Notes: a model not told the origin generated them from the letters alone. Positions 1-12,378 are shown, counted from the stretch's first letter. The stretch is 64,000 nt of DNA from Salticus scenicus (GCA_963930645.1 OZ005652.1:264075356-264139355); one strand, 5' to 3'. A program made the numbers and translations.

Positions 1-662
1 TTTTCCCTTCGCCAAACAAATTCATGATGTCATACTTCAAGCAGGTTCATACCGACCAAAACTTTAATAGTCATGAAATTAAGACTATTTTAATGATCAC
101 GGTTATTCAAAGAAAAGATGTTTAATAAAATAAAATAATTAAATATTGAAACTATAATATATTTTTAGATCTTGGAGGCATTTATTTTCTAAATATAGTA
201 ATAAATGTCCTGCAGTGGACTAGTAGTTTAAAATCAGTTACCACTTGAACATCGAAAGTGAAGCGGCCCTGACTGCAATCAATGTTTGTGAAAGTGTTCT
301 GTTCTGTATTCTTTTTATTAGTCTGAGAAGGAACGTAGAATATAATGTTGTATGATCCTCGTTTGTCATTTCTGTATCGTCCAGTGCTTGACTTCGCGCA
401 TATATCGTCGGGTAACCATACAAAAACCATCATCTGCATGGAAAAGGAATATTGAGATAGCCGTGATGATTTAATTCCCACTTTTCGGGACCTCGGTTAA
501 AACAGAAGCTGTACGGAAGTCTCCCCCCCCCCCCTCCAAGTACTACCTACGGACCATGGCGTGATAATATTGTCAGTCAGTGGACATTAGTAAAATTAAC
601 AACATCGTAGTAAAAACTGGAAAGAAAAGGAAATTATAACTTTTTATTAAGATTAGAGTTAA

Positions 663-693
<31 letters not shown>

Positions 694-723
694 CGTTGGG
701 AATTTCAGCTTTCTGTGTCCATA
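1..723. other. AT-rich noncoding stretch
   Basis: No convincing coding frame or repeat family is seen. It holds a C-run near 524-534 and an (AAT)n microsatellite at about 664-691. Short open frames on the minus strand around 182-481 have no recognisable motif. Confidence 0.6.
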
Positions 724-1114
724 TAGGGCAAGTGCACCAGTGATTGACACTTTTAGAGCAATGTCTGATGTTTTTAATGTTCTAGTCATCAGAAAATATT
801 TTTAGAAACCTTAAGTTATATGATATGAAAGACATTCAGAACCACATATATGTTAAAATATATGCATTTGATAAAAATTATTATTATTATTATTATTATT
901 ATTTATGAATTTTTATTTGACAACCATTCAATGTTCCAGTAATTGACACTGCCAGTTTTTCATTTTATCAGTAATTGGCACCCTATGTTCCAGCGTTTGC
1001 AATAAAATGTTAAAACTCTTAAAATATATGATTTTATTATTTTCCTTATTTATTAATTATTTCGGGATAGATGTCAATTACTGGAGCATGCCAATCACTG
1101 GAGCACTTACCCTA
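724..1114. mobile_element. Foldback element (MITE-like), arms of about 27 bp
   Basis: The left arm starts TAGGGCAAGTGCACCAGTGA at 724. The right arm ending at 1114 reads, in reverse complement, TAGGGTAAGTGCTCCAGTGA, so the arms are imperfect inverted repeats. The interior carries more copies of the same submotif (CCAGTAATTGACA near 935, CAGTAATTGGCA near 970, TCAATTACTGGAGCA near 1074) and a (TTA)n tract at 880-903. The transposon class cannot be read from the ends; flanking TA would fit a Tc1/mariner-type MITE. Confidence 0.55.
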
Positions 1115-1115
1115 C

Positions 1116-1283
1116 GCCAACATTTTCGATTTCGTAGGAGTGTTACATTAATTTTTTTTTTTAAGAGTAATTTTCTTCATCATGTAATTACAATTCAAAA
1201 AAGAGAAAATAGCTCTTCCAAAACGGCGGTATTGAATAAAAATTAAGCTCTATTAACATTCTAGAGAAATCGAAAATGTTGGC
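1116..1283. mobile_element. Second foldback element, 18-bp perfect arms
   Basis: GCCAACATTTTCGATTTC at 1116-1133 is the exact reverse complement of 1266-1283. The 168-bp unit abuts the preceding foldback element. No coding frame is present. It may be a MITE, or the two inverted repeats may be parts of one larger element. Confidence 0.5.
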
Positions 1284-3047
1284 ATGTATGTCTGTGCCTC
1301 GCTCCTGGCTATGAATCTGCCTGAGGTATTGACAACGATAATATATTCACTATATTTATTTTATATTAAATATCGAAATTTATATGCTATGGGTTTTAAG
1401 AAATAAAGCTCTTTTGAGGTAGTATCTATCATTTAAAATTTAAATGGTTTTGAAAGCATTAATTCAAAGTTGTTTTATGTTTTTGTTCCGTTTACATTGT
1501 TTGCTTAGTGATGCAACATTGCATTAGTATTTCATTCCTTGCTTTATCAAAGAATTAAATTTTTGTTATGATACGGTATTACATAAAATTATCCTTGTGC
1601 TAATTTTTTGCTTATATATAGTAATTCAATCGTTCTTATTGCATCTTTTCATTTGTAGTTTTTATTGCCATACTTTTCAGTGTATAGGCCGCAGCGCCAG
1701 ATAATTCGCAGTTTTTTTTTTTTTTTTTTTTTTTTTAAGAACTATAAAAAAATATATATATATTTAAAGATAATCCGCAATCTGTTACTGGGAGAAAAAT
1801 AAATGAAAGCCAAAATGAGCCAACAGGTATGTTTTCTATAAAAAGTAAAAATACTAACATTAAAGCCTACAAAAAATTTAAAATGCATACCCTTATAATT
1901 ATTAATATTAAGATCATTTAAGAACGACATAGTTATGTTCTGGTTCAAAAGCAGATTTTTCGTGACGAAGATGCCCCTGAGGCAGAGCATAAGCATCAGT
2001 TTATCCCTACTTACTTATGTAAAAACATAATAACACTTTTCATTTCGTCACTTTAAAAAATTGTTTACAGAAATATAACTATAAATATTTTAACCAAGTT
2101 TTACCTATGAATTAATTTTTAGCAGATCTGTTTCTCATTTAAATAAATAAATAAATAAATAAAATAAATTATATTTTTAATTTTGCATATTCTTATATTT
2201 CGATTCGAAGAATATTTTTAAGTTTTATTTGGGAATTATTTTAATCGACGCCTCTTGGCACCAAAAACTGTGTGAAGATCAAACAACTGTTAAGATGTTA
2301 TTGACAAAATTTATCGAACGTTTCTTCCTTATAAACAAAATGCTTCTTGTAAATGCATTGTTACAGCATTAAATTTATTGGTGTCATTCTTTTTCACACA
2401 AGGATTACTCAGCCGAAATTAATAAGCATCTTTAGCAAAAACTCTAATGAAACCATTTGAAGCAAAACTTTTATGGAACTTACACTCAACTGATTTCTAA
2501 TGCAAACAATATTTACTCAATTTTATCCTTTCAGTCGTGTTTCATCCCTAATCGAACATCGCGTGCTTCAGAACGCAGATATCCGTGAAAATCGCTACAA
2601 TTTTAATTACTTTTCGTCCATTTGATTCGTCCGGATATTCCCCATGAATCATTCGTTCCGGGCTTCCGTTCCATCATTGTGGGCGCCTAATCGATGAAGA
2701 ATCGTATCGCCTCTTCTTTTCCTCTTCGTAATCGCAGATGATCATGATTAAAGAGCCTGGATCCTAAGAATAATTCTTTGCTGTTTCTTTTTTTTAACAA
2801 GCATTGCCGCTGTTTGTTTGGTTTTGTTTCTTGGATGAAAACGGAGTTTGCAAATCGTTAATGTTTGCCGATGGGTGGAATTTAATTAAATTAATTGCGC
2901 TTAAATAACGTTCGGTTTGATTCATCTGGTAGCGCTCTTCCGGAAAGATGCGCATATCGCAAAATATGAGTATTAATAAAGATGAATCTTTTGTTTCGGA
3001 TGAAGTAATTAAGAAAATATGTACAATGTACCCGAATTAGATTATTT
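1284..3047. other. AT-rich noncoding, with a more complex segment at 2530-2960
   Basis: It contains a poly-T run (1711-1737) and an (AAAT)n tract (2141-2162). The part at about 2530-2960 has higher GC, few homopolymers, no match to repeats elsewhere in the window and no long open frame. It could be conserved noncoding DNA, but nothing in the sequence proves this. Confidence 0.4.
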
Positions 3048-3290
3048 CAATTCATGGGTAATAATTGTAGATGCCTGTTGTATATAAAAGTATGGGAAAT
3101 ACTGCTAACAAAAATAATCTTCAAAACATGGATCTGCATTGTTGCCTTTCTTCGAGTGGAAAATGCTACCGTATTTTATATCCATACAGTATTTCGTACT
3201 GTATTTATATTTATTACAGTACATAATATAAGAAAGACTGTTGTTTACATTCTTCAAAATTTAAATGAATTAATAAATTTAAATTAATAA
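3048..3290 (+). repeat. Dispersed repeat R1, copy 1
   Basis: This segment aligns in direct orientation with 8213-8420. Shared blocks include AGATGCCTG, GGATCT/TTGATCT followed by GCATTGTTGCCTTTCTTCGAGTG versus its close variant, and GCTACC.TATTT. Identity looks about 70-75% by eye. No coding potential or termini identify the class. Confidence 0.5.
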
Positions 3291-3717
3291 TATTTTTTTT
3301 TAAATATAGAAGAATATCTACCTATATCAAGGAAAGAAAAAAATTAAATTAATTGATTCTTAGGAAGATAATTTCTTAGAAATTAATAACTAATTGCAAG
3401 ATAACGGATTTTATTAATGAATTTATTTGGACAAATTTTTCAGTAAGAAAACAGTGTGTTTGCCTTACAAAAATTGTCCGTGATGAAATGCGTACAAGTA
3501 ATCAGATGAGGTACGCTATTAAAAATTTCAGTTCAAACTTGAGCAAAGTTATAAGGAGTAAAGTTATAAGTGGAGTAAAGTTATATACTATGGAGTAAAG
3601 TTATAAGCAATATCACAATATGGTTCAACCTCACTTTTAAGTTTTCTACTTCTTCCTAATGAATTTAAACTGCACCAAAACTTGGAGCTACCATATATCA
3701 ACTCAGAAGGGAAGTAT
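3291..3717. other. AT-rich noncoding with short reiterated motif
   Basis: The only structure seen is a short local reiteration of GGAGTAAAGTTATA at 3554-3606, three imperfect copies, probably slippage. Confidence 0.5.
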
Positions 3718-3946
3718 GAATAACTAAAATACCTATTGAAACCAAATCAAGTTTAAATTAAAGAGTGTGGTCGAAAACATAGGGTAAAGTGCAGATTTTG
3801 TGCAAGAACTCATCCATGGGCTAAGATAAGACCCTAGAAAATTTAGCCCCTTTTATCAAAATCAAAGAAATAGAATTAACGGGCAAGTACCAGAGTGTTT
3901 GACTTGAGACAAGAAGGTCTTTAGTTCGATCCCCATCTCGGTCAGT
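3718..3946 (+). repeat. tRNA-tailed interspersed repeat (R2), copy 1
   Basis: About 170 bp of body are followed by a tRNA-like domain near 3880-3946, with a box-B-like TTAGTTCGATCCCC and a TTTGACTTGAGA anticodon-arm-like segment. The same body and tRNA-like tail occur in reverse orientation at 23690-23930; shared blocks include TATTGAAACCAAA, AAATTAAAGAG, GGTCGAAAACAT and CCATGGG. The tRNA-like part lies at the 3' end in this orientation, opposite to a standard SINE head. The stems are too degenerate for a working tRNA. Confidence 0.5.
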
Positions 3947-5639
3947 TTTGAATATTATATATATTTTCATTTAAAACATAATACCAATATTTAGTTCAAC
4001 ATAAATTACCTAATCATGTTAAAAGGTTAAACACTCGGGTGGTTGCAACTACTTCAGAACCAAGTTTTGATTCAAACTAACAAAAAATTTTAACACTGTA
4101 GAATTCCAATAAAATATAAAATTACATCTTGTCTTTTTTTTTTTTTTCAGCCTGTATAACATGTTTTTGTATCTTAATAGGAAGTTCATTTTAATGATTT
4201 CATCATTTTATTTCATCAATTAAAAGTCTATTAAAATAAAATTTTACAATAAATAGCATTGAAAATTAAAATAATTTCGCGCTTTTTCATAAAAAAAAAA
4301 AAAATAATAACTTTAATTTTTTTTCTAACTTCAGGATTTTAACATAATTTTTTTTATGCTGTCTTATTTCTTTTTATAGCTTCCTTTCTAATATTTTCCT
4401 TATAATGTTTTAAATATGAATTTTTAACTTACGTTTTATTGCTGTCTTCTATAATTCCCTAGTATTAAGAAGGTTAAATTATTTATTTGTATACCATGCT
4501 TGAAAATAAAATATCGAGAATAAAAATCAAGATGACAAATATGTAGACTAAAAAGCAGGCTACAAATAATTTTAAATTTATTTCAATTTAAAAGAAAAAA
4601 ATCACTGGAATACCAGAAATTTGCATACCCAACCACTTCAAATTTCTCTTTCTCTTTCTATCTCTCTTTTTCTTTTTTTAAATATATTTTTATTTAAAAG
4701 TTAGTTAAAAAGAATAATTCTTTCTTCAGAAAAAAGATTATAAAGACATACAAAATAAAATAAATGTAATAAAATAAAACCAAGTTGATTGATATTTCAC
4801 TTCTAACCTTAAAGTGCCACTTAACTGTATTTGAAAATATTGTCTGAAAAGGGATAGCAATGACGAATTTTAGAAAATTGCTTTTGTATACATAATAGTT
4901 TAGAAGATTGCTTTTGTAACATTATAATTAAAACTGTAATATAATATTCTAAATTAATCAAAAGTATGTTAAATCATAACATAGTCATTAAAAACAATAA
5001 ACGGTTATAAAATAAATTTATGTTAACTATAAAAGATAGTAAAATAAATTTATAATCTATTATAAAATTATTATTTAAATTTTATAATAAAGTAAGTTTA
5101 TTATCAGCAATGAGAAGTTGTATTCTTACTTTTCTATCTATTTTCTTGCTTGAAAATACAGAAAACAAAGCCATGGGTTTTTAACAGCAATTAAGATATC
5201 TCTTCTTACCAAATGCAGCTGTTAATAAACTTTTATCTGACTACCGGGGGGTCATTTCAGATCTTCTATAGAAGGAACTGTAGTGACATAAAAACAAGGA
5301 GAGAACATTTTATAATTTGATATAACAAAATTTCATTTTATATTTTAGAATATAAACTTCTGTTTTAGGCCTCAAAGTTTCCACTAATAAATTGTCATTA
5401 CTGTTAAAATTATTTCGAAATAACAATGCATGAAACGAAGGAAAAGGAACAGACGTGACAATCTGAATATTTAAAATTTTATTCAAGTAAAATTTATTGC
5501 TATTTTCTTGAAAATACTGTTTGGAGATGTTTTAAAAAAATTAGAAAATACATTTTATGCACAAAAACTACATAAAGGCCAATAAGCAGCATATAAACAC
5601 ACATATTAGAGAATCACCCATATATATATATATGGTATA
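3947..5639. other. AT-rich noncoding stretch
   Basis: Long A/T homopolymers, a pyrimidine-rich tract near 4645-4680 and a (TA)n run at 5620-5634. No gene, tRNA or repeat family is recognised. Confidence 0.6.
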
Positions 5640-5870
5640 TACTAGCAGACCCGGCCACGCGTTGCTGTGACTAAGTTATACGTTGAATTATACGGCTGTA
5701 AACTATTTAGTACAGTCAAATTATTATTTACGAACAAAGGCGAAAACGTTGTAGCCGATGTAAAAACCCACAGGGTTGAGATTTGAAACTTAGGTCAAAA
5801 TTTGGAAGCGATTGATAAAAATTTTCGTAGTGTACAAAATTAAGCACAAATTAATTTTATTGTAGGGTCC
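5640..5870 (+). mobile_element. TE remnant beginning ACTAGCAGACCCGGCC
   Basis: A GC-rich start (GACCCGGCCACGCGTTGCTG) directly after a (TA)n run is typical of one edge of a widespread arthropod interspersed repeat. A matching tail-like segment lies at 7840-8065, so the two may bound one decayed 2.4-kb element. Another ACTAGCAACCCCGTGCG start is at 46726. The class (LINE versus Helitron-like) is not decidable here. Confidence 0.4.
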
Positions 5871-7839
5871 TATAAATTTTAATGGAGAAGTGATATATAT
5901 TATTTCTAATGCTACTTTGGATAAAATTGCTAAAATGACTAATATATAAATTAAATTCTATTAAAATTCTATTAAAATAAAAGTATAAAAGAAACAGATG
6001 ATTTTAAAATCAATTTTTATGGAGGAGTGAAATATAATATATGCTATAATGGATAATTTTACTATAAAATGACCTCATCATTTTAAATATTTTAAAGAGG
6101 GCAACAGCTGTAGTTATAAAAAGGAAAACAATAAGGCTAAACCAGAAAAATAAGTAAATTTGATAAATATTTTAAAACTTTAAAATTGGAAATCTTATGA
6201 AATATTGGACATTTAAAGTAAATACATGTATCATTTTAAATAGAAAAAGATTTTGGAAAAGTTTAGTGTATTTTAACGAAGTGATGAGAAGTTTTTGAGT
6301 ATGTTAAAATTTTAATAGTAAATTCAAGTTAATAAAGATGGGAAACATTGAGGATTAAGATAAGAATAATTATAAGATAAAAAAAAAAAAAAAAACTTTT
6401 TATATACCATGCTTTTAAATTTTAATATACTAATAATATACTAATTAAAAGGAAAATGATAAATATTCTATCATAGTTTGAAGTCAAATTTGTTTTCAAA
6501 TGTCTAAATAAAATATCTGATGTAAGATACTAATATTTTGCAGCGGAATAGATTTCATTTCTCTCATCCTTGGCGAAAAAAAAAGAATATCGCCAAATTA
6601 TCTGGCGAAAATATTTAATTCCTTTCAAAAAGCATGGTTATTTTAACAACTTATATTAAAAGAGTAATGAATAATATGAAACAATACTTCGTACAATACA
6701 TATTACATGTCATACATACGTACAATGAATAATACATATTACATTTCGTACAATGCATACATCTGGCATGTATATTTTCGTGTTACGCTTTTGATCGCCA
6801 AATAATAATAATAATAATAATAAAAGGCAAGGGCGACAGAGTTTTGAAATTTAAAATTAAAATTTTGTCAATTTGACAGCAAAATAATTCAATCTAACAC
6901 CCGCGATAACTAATACATATCTATACCCAAATATAAGGATTAAAATCGGGAAATAAATTTCCTCGATTTTTAATAATTTCTTATAAAAAATCCAGTGGGC
7001 AATTAACATAGGAAATCTTTTTCTTGGCTCCACAGACGGTCAGTGAGTCACACTTCGCTTGCGTATAGAACTCATAGATATAGTATAGCATATATAGAAT
7101 AGAGTGATCATTGGGGAGAAAAAAGTTATTCCTTTTCATTTGGGAAAAGACGACGTTTTTACCAAAATATGGCCGTCTTTCCCCGAGTGAATACACACGG
7201 GAATACATACTAATATTTTAGCAAATAAAATTTATGAATAATTTATTTGCCAAAGGGGAATGGAAGACTCCAGATACAGTTTCAAATTCATATTTCTTTC
7301 TTTCTTTCTTTCTTTTTCTTTTCTTTTTTTTTTTTTCAATACCACTTAATGGCTGTTTCCAAAGCTTTTTTTTTTTTTTTTTCGGCATCAAAAATCTTTG
7401 TACGATAACATGGGGATGAGAGATCTATATATATATTACTATATCTATGATAGAACTACATTAGCACTTTATCAATGTGTATAAAATCTTTAAATTGATT
7501 ATGACGTCAATTTTCGTGAGATGCATAATTTAACTTTTTATAATTTTTTAACGTTCACGTTTGATTCAATGTATTTATTTTTATGTCGAAAGAAAATGAA
7601 CTCGTATTTTTTTTTTTTTTTTTTTTGGCAACAATTAAATTAATGGTCACAGATATTTTGGAGCAACTTTAATAAAGGTCTATAATTAACAAATAATTGC
7701 AATAGAGCATTTCCTCGTGACGTCTGGTGGTTGGCAAAAAAGCGCGCTCGACTTTCCCGCGCCCCGCCCACCATTGATTTTCCGTTGGTAGTAATCAAGT
7801 AATCAAGAGATCCCAAGCCTTTTTGCCAACCACTCATAA
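5871..7839. other. AT-rich interior, possibly of the same TE
   Basis: Poly-A and poly-T runs, an (AAT)n at 6803-6823 and (TTTC)n at 7291-7313. Short open frames at 6981-7208 and 7234-7419 are low complexity or unrecognised. A GC-rich block at 7725-7780 has no homologue elsewhere in the window. Confidence 0.45.
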
Positions 7840-8065
7840 AAGTTGAGATGTTTGTTTACAAACAAGGAACTGCCCTATAAAACAATATTGTGACAATAAA
7901 TTGAGATAAAAACTATCCTATCTCTCAAGTTGGACCAAACTGCACACAGTGTGCAAAATTTCATTAAAATCGGTTCCTTAGTTTAGGAGTTTACCCCGGA
8001 CAAACATCGTGACACGTAATTTATATATATGTAATTTATGACACGTAATTTATATATACAGATAT
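7840..8065 (+). mobile_element. TE tail-like segment
   Basis: The stretch around 7950-8000 (AAATTTCATTAAAATCGGTT, then TTTAGGAGTTTAC and GGACAAACATCGTGAC) is the familiar 3' tail type of arthropod dispersed repeats, ending in (TA)n with a short duplicated GACACGTAATTTATATATA. It probably pairs with the start at 5640. Confidence 0.45.
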
Positions 8066-8212
8066 ATATATATATATTGATATGGTGATAGATTATACAT
8101 ATATATAGATATATAAGGTATGATGGTGTATAGATATGATGATTATATTCATACATATATATATATATAAATTCATTCTACAGATTTTACGTAGAAGAAT
8201 ATAATATTTGAA

Positions 8213-8420
8213 TTTATGGATAACAACGACAGATGCCTGATGTATTAATGGGTGTAAAAAATGTTGTTAACAAAAGTAAAATTCAGAACTTTGATCTTCA
8301 TTCTTGCTTTTCTTCGAGTGAAAAAAGCTACCTTATTTCCTACACAACGTAATTTATCGTGTGTAATATGTATAAAAATATTTTTTTGCTTACGTAGAAT
8401 TCTCACGAATAAATTTCAAA
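8213..8420 (+). repeat. Dispersed repeat R1, copy 2
   Basis: Direct-orientation homologue of 3048-3290, sharing CAGATGCCTG, CTTTTCTTCGAGTG and GCTACC. More diverged toward its 3' end. No coding potential. Confidence 0.5.
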
Positions 8421-8889
8421 AATAGAAAAATTACTTGATTATATTTTTGTCGTTTCTTTCTTTCTTTCTCAAGAAAATAATAATAGTAAAAAAGATAAAA
8501 ATAAATTTATTCATTTTTTAGGAAGATACGGAAAGAAAAAAAAAAATAACTTAGTATTAATCTTCAGAAAATGTGATCTGTGAATTTCACGAAGATTTAA
8601 ACAAGAATGAAAAATCAAGTGACTTAATATATATTTTCATATATTTCATGTTTCTGTGGTTTATTAAGGTAATCATTTTTCTCAGTTATGCAGCTACGTG
8701 GTCATGCTTTTACTAATTTTGCGAAAGATTAAAATTTAAGAAACAATGACAAATTTAAACAGGCGCATAAACCAACTCTGAATTTTTATACAAAAGCATA
8801 AATTACTTAGTTTAAATTATGATAAGTGAAAATGAAAGTGGAACGTATAAAAATTGATAATAAACAAGAAAAGGTTAAATTTCAAAACT
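8421..8889. other. AT-rich noncoding stretch
   Basis: Nothing recognised beyond (TTTC)n and A-rich runs. Confidence 0.6.
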
Positions 8890-9536
8890 ATTCAAGTCAA
8901 AATTACATCAAAGCTGTCTCTTCGTCGTCAGCAGGTGGGAACATAGCCATTAAAAGCTATGCAATCCTAACAGGTTTCTGAAGATATGCCAAGCTAGCAT
9001 ACTCAAAATTGTAATTCAAACAACAATGTAGCAAAATAATTAAACTTTATATTATAGCAACTGAAATATGATTTATTTATTTGGTAAATTGCATTGCATA
9101 TTTAAATTTGAATTTCAATGGCAGATAAAAAAGACTTTGTATTGAAAATTTTAATTATTTATATATATTCATGAAATGACATGCTAGCAAGGACATACCT
9201 CCAACTGTAACTGTTAAGGGAGAAAAATAAAATAAAAAGCTCACCGCCTGCTTAAGTCGAAGTTGGCAAAATTGGAGTCCCGACTTAAAAACTTTATAAA
9301 AATTTAAAACTTTTGAATGCTTTTTCCATGTCTGTAGATGCCCAGTTCAATTCTAAATCTGACAGTACGTCACATATCTCCAAACATCAGTCAGTCAACC
9401 TTCCTAAAATTTAGGCTTTAAGTTGTAAACATCAAACAGGACATCTACAAAGACTCCCAATCAATGCAAAGTTTAAAGCTGAGGAGCTATCACGTAGAAA
9501 TTAAGTAAAAACTTGCATTACTAGTATAATATAAAA
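8890..9536 (-). mobile_element. Penelope-like 3' fragment, inverted copy
   Basis: Read on the minus strand, this is a close relative of 12345-13350 on the plus strand. Shared landmarks, in order, are TTTATATTATACTAG, GACTGATGTTTG, GACGTACTG, GGGCATCTAC, CTCCAATTTTGCCAACT and ATCTTCAGAAACCTGTTAGG. It lacks the RT part and the roughly 316-bp tRNA-bearing insertion found in the plus-strand copy. Its upstream edge is cut by a family A Helentron-like element ending at 9537. Confidence 0.6.
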
Positions 9537-9901
9537 CTAGAATGTTGTGGCCATCACATGACTTTCTTCCACATTTTCCTATGCAAATTCCCTCAGTAAA
9601 AATAATTTATTCAAGTCATTATTTAATAAAATTATCTTCCATGATAATGCAATACGATTTCCATATTAGAGAAGTTGTATAACACTAAATATCCAAAAAA
9701 AGTTCATTTTACTCTCAATACATTTAATTTTTTATTAAAAATGAAAAAAAAAATCGATAATTTTATTTTAAATTATTGCAGATCGATGGTTCAACCATTC
9801 ATTTTAAAGGTATTGGAGAGATCTTTCGAATGATATCCCTCATGGAAATTTATACCCCTCGAGGGTTGACTTCCCCCCCGGATGGGGAAGGCGATGCTCC
9901 T

Positions 9902-9939
<38 letters not shown>

Positions 9940-10345
9940 CTCAGTTGACTATCTCTATTATAAATAATTCTTGTAAATTTCATAATGATTATTAAAAAAT
10001 TCTCTTTATACACGTTTATACAAAATTTTGTCCTATACCACCATGATAAAAATTTAGAAAAAGCGGCATGGCAATGCAACCTGTTAGACAATTTTTACCA
10101 AAAGTTGATAGGCACTAATTTATGTCAAGGTGTAACTAATACCAATTTGTATGAAATTCTGTGCAGTAGTTCCGGAGATACAGTTGCCACAAAATTTTGT
10201 CTCACACACAGACATTCAGACAGACATTTTTTTAAAATGGTCAAATCGTGTTCTACATCTCTCAAACCGTGTAAATCCATCAAAAACCCGAGGTCTAAAA
10301 TTTTTACGAATCCAGTACTTTCTTCTATTGAATATAGAAGAAAGA
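9537..10345 (-). mobile_element. Helentron-like element, family A (minus copy)
   Basis: On the minus strand a 5' hairpin starts at 10345 (TCTTTCTTCTAT, with its inverted partner ATAGAAGAAAGT). It is followed by the TTTTTGATGGATTTACAC block, a GTCTGTCTG tract, the AT-rich body with a C/G-run cluster at 9865-9890, a poly-A/T run at 9906-9938, the inverted arm GAAGAAAGT, the hairpin TTGTGGCCATCACA and a terminal CTAG at 9537-9540. The architecture matches rolling-circle Helentron/HINE elements; the family name is an inference. It encodes no protein. Confidence 0.6.
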
Positions 10346-10371
10346 AACAAACTTTAAAGGATATAGTTTTT

Positions 10372-11479
10372 ACTTTCTTCTATATTCAATAGAAGAAAGT
10401 ATTGGATTTGTAAAAATTTTCGACCTCGGCTTTTTGATGGATTTACAAGTTTTGAGAGCTGTAGAACACGATTTGACAATTTTTAGAAAATGTCTGTCTG
10501 TCAGTCTGTCTGTGTGTGTGTGTGACAAAATTTTGTGGCAACTCTATCTGAGGAACTACTGCACAGAATTTCATATAAATTGGTATGTAGTTGCACCATA
10601 ACATAAATTAGTGCCTATCAACTTTTGGTAAACATTGTCTTACAGGTTGCATTGCCATCCCATCTTTATCTAAATTTTTAACATGGTGATATAGGACAAA
10701 ATTTTGTATAAATGTGTATAAAGAGAATTATTTTTTAGTAATCATTATGAAATTTACAAGAATTATTTATAATAGAGATAGTCAACTGGGAAATCTTTTG
10801 TATGTGTAGGAGCATCGCCACCCCCCTGGGGGGGAAGTCCCCCCTCGAGGTGAGCAAATTTTCAAGATGGGTGTCTTTCGAAAGGTCTCGTTAATACCTT
10901 TATAACGAATGGTTGAACTATAAACCTGTGATAATTTAAAACAAAGTTATCGATTTTTTTTACTTTTAACGAAAAAAAAACTTAGGAAAAAATCTTTTTT
11001 TTTTCTTTTTTTTAACGAAATTTAAACAAACTTAGTATTTATTTGGCCCCTGACATAAACTGGTGCTGATTAAATTTGGGGATCAATCGCTCAACAGGTG
11101 GCGCTGTGATTGTATTTTTTCTAAAATTTTTAACATGGCAGTATAGGACAAAATTTCGTATAAATGTACATAATGAGAGTTATTCTTAACCTGTGATTGT
11201 AAAATTAATATGAGAATAGTAGATAATAGTAGTAGTTAATTAGAAAAAAAAAATTCCGGGGGTGAGGGTAAATTTTCAAGATGGGTATCTTTCGAAAGGT
11301 CTCGCCAATACCTTTAAAACGAATGATTGAACAATAAATATGTGATAATTTAAAACAAAGTTGTCGATTTTTTTTACTTTTAACCAAAAAAAAAAAAGTT
11401 TTTTTTTTTTTAATTGTTACTGAGTGAATTTGTATAGGAAAATATAGAAAAAAGTCTTGTGGTGGTCACAAGATACTAG
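10372..11479 (+). mobile_element. Helentron-like element, family A (plus copy)
   Basis: The 5' hairpin is at 10372-10400 (ACTTTCTTCTAT, then AATAGAAGAAAGT). The CTGT/GTGT tract is at 10492-10524. The body module appears twice (10740-11000 and 11160-11400), the C/G-run cluster lies at 10820-10850, and the 3' arm and hairpin TTGTGGTGGTCACAA precede the terminal CTAG at 11476-11479. It lies head-to-head with the minus copy, 26 bp apart. Open frames across it at 9985-10392 are translations of the repeat, not genes. Confidence 0.6.
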
Positions 11480-11784
11480 TTATTTATAAACCTGACATTG
11501 AAACACTTACAATACTATTTGTAGTGCAACATATAAATCTGAATTAAAATGGATTTTTGTGAAATTTAGGTGTCATAAATAAAAATGAAATATTACTTTA
11601 ATTAGAAATTTAAAAATAATAAGGAAAAAAGAGATTTTATCTGTTTTGAATTAGCATTAAAATTTTTTAAAACAATTTTTGAGTTTAAATTTAATTTAGT
11701 ATAATAAAAATTATTATTCAGGTCTTCCAAACTTCTTTGAAAATAAATTTTTTTACATATAATATACCATAATTATTTGCAACC

Positions 11785-12378
11785 TTGTCTACAGTTTTTC
11801 TTAGTTTATCTCATTTTTGTTTAAACAATAATTATATTGTTTTTCAAGGTAAGTTTTTTAAACAGTCATATGGTATTGGCATGGGGGCAAATTATTTTTC
11901 CAGGGTGGCAAATCTTTTCTTATTCTTTTTCGAATATAATGTTACTGTAATTCATAATATTAGTTTGCATACTTATCGTTACGTTGATGACTTGAATATT
12001 TTTAACATAGATTTCAATAATATTTCAAATTTAATGTATCCAGATATTTTGAAATTAAATAAAGCTAATACAAATAATTTTGAATCTCATTTCTTAGATA
12101 TTTCTTTTGTTTTACAAAATAATATTTCATGTACTGATTTATATGATAAAAGAAACAACTTTAATTTCAACGCTAACTGTATGCTGCACTATCATTCTAA
12201 TTTGAGCCATAAAATTTACATAAATATAATAACTAATCATCTTTTAAGAATCAGAAGATTGTGCAGTTCTAATTTTAATTTCAGTAAACAAATATGTAAT
12301 TTTCCATCAATTTTACTTTATAAAAAATTATATCCTTTAAGGTTTATTTTATATTATACTAGGAATGCATGTTTTTAG
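11785..12378 (+). pseudogene. Penelope-like reverse transcriptase fragment
   Basis: A 197-codon open frame carries recognisable RT motifs: a GKFFKQSYGIGMG segment near residues 22-34 (family K-F-x-Q-x-x-G-x-x-MG), VANLFLFFFE near 41-50, the catalytic YRYVDDL near 64-70, FLDISFVLQ near 103-111 and LYDKRNNFNF near 119-128. These blocks and their order match the RT of Penelope-like elements and relatives. Family members are several hundred residues long and carry extra N-terminal sequence and often an endonuclease, so this is a fragment. No N-terminal half is legible upstream, where a family A element ends at 11479. The composition is as AT-rich as the flanks, suggesting an old copy. Assignment to the exact Penelope lineage is uncertain. 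Confidence 0.65.

Noticed and set aside
3880..3946. Functional tRNA-Ser at the end of repeat R2
   Set aside because: Box B is good, but the anticodon and acceptor stems do not pair, and the related copy at 23.7 kb is equally degenerate.
9985..10392. 135-codon plus frame
   Set aside because: Lies wholly in the family A repeat, and the same text recurs at other copies with broken frames.
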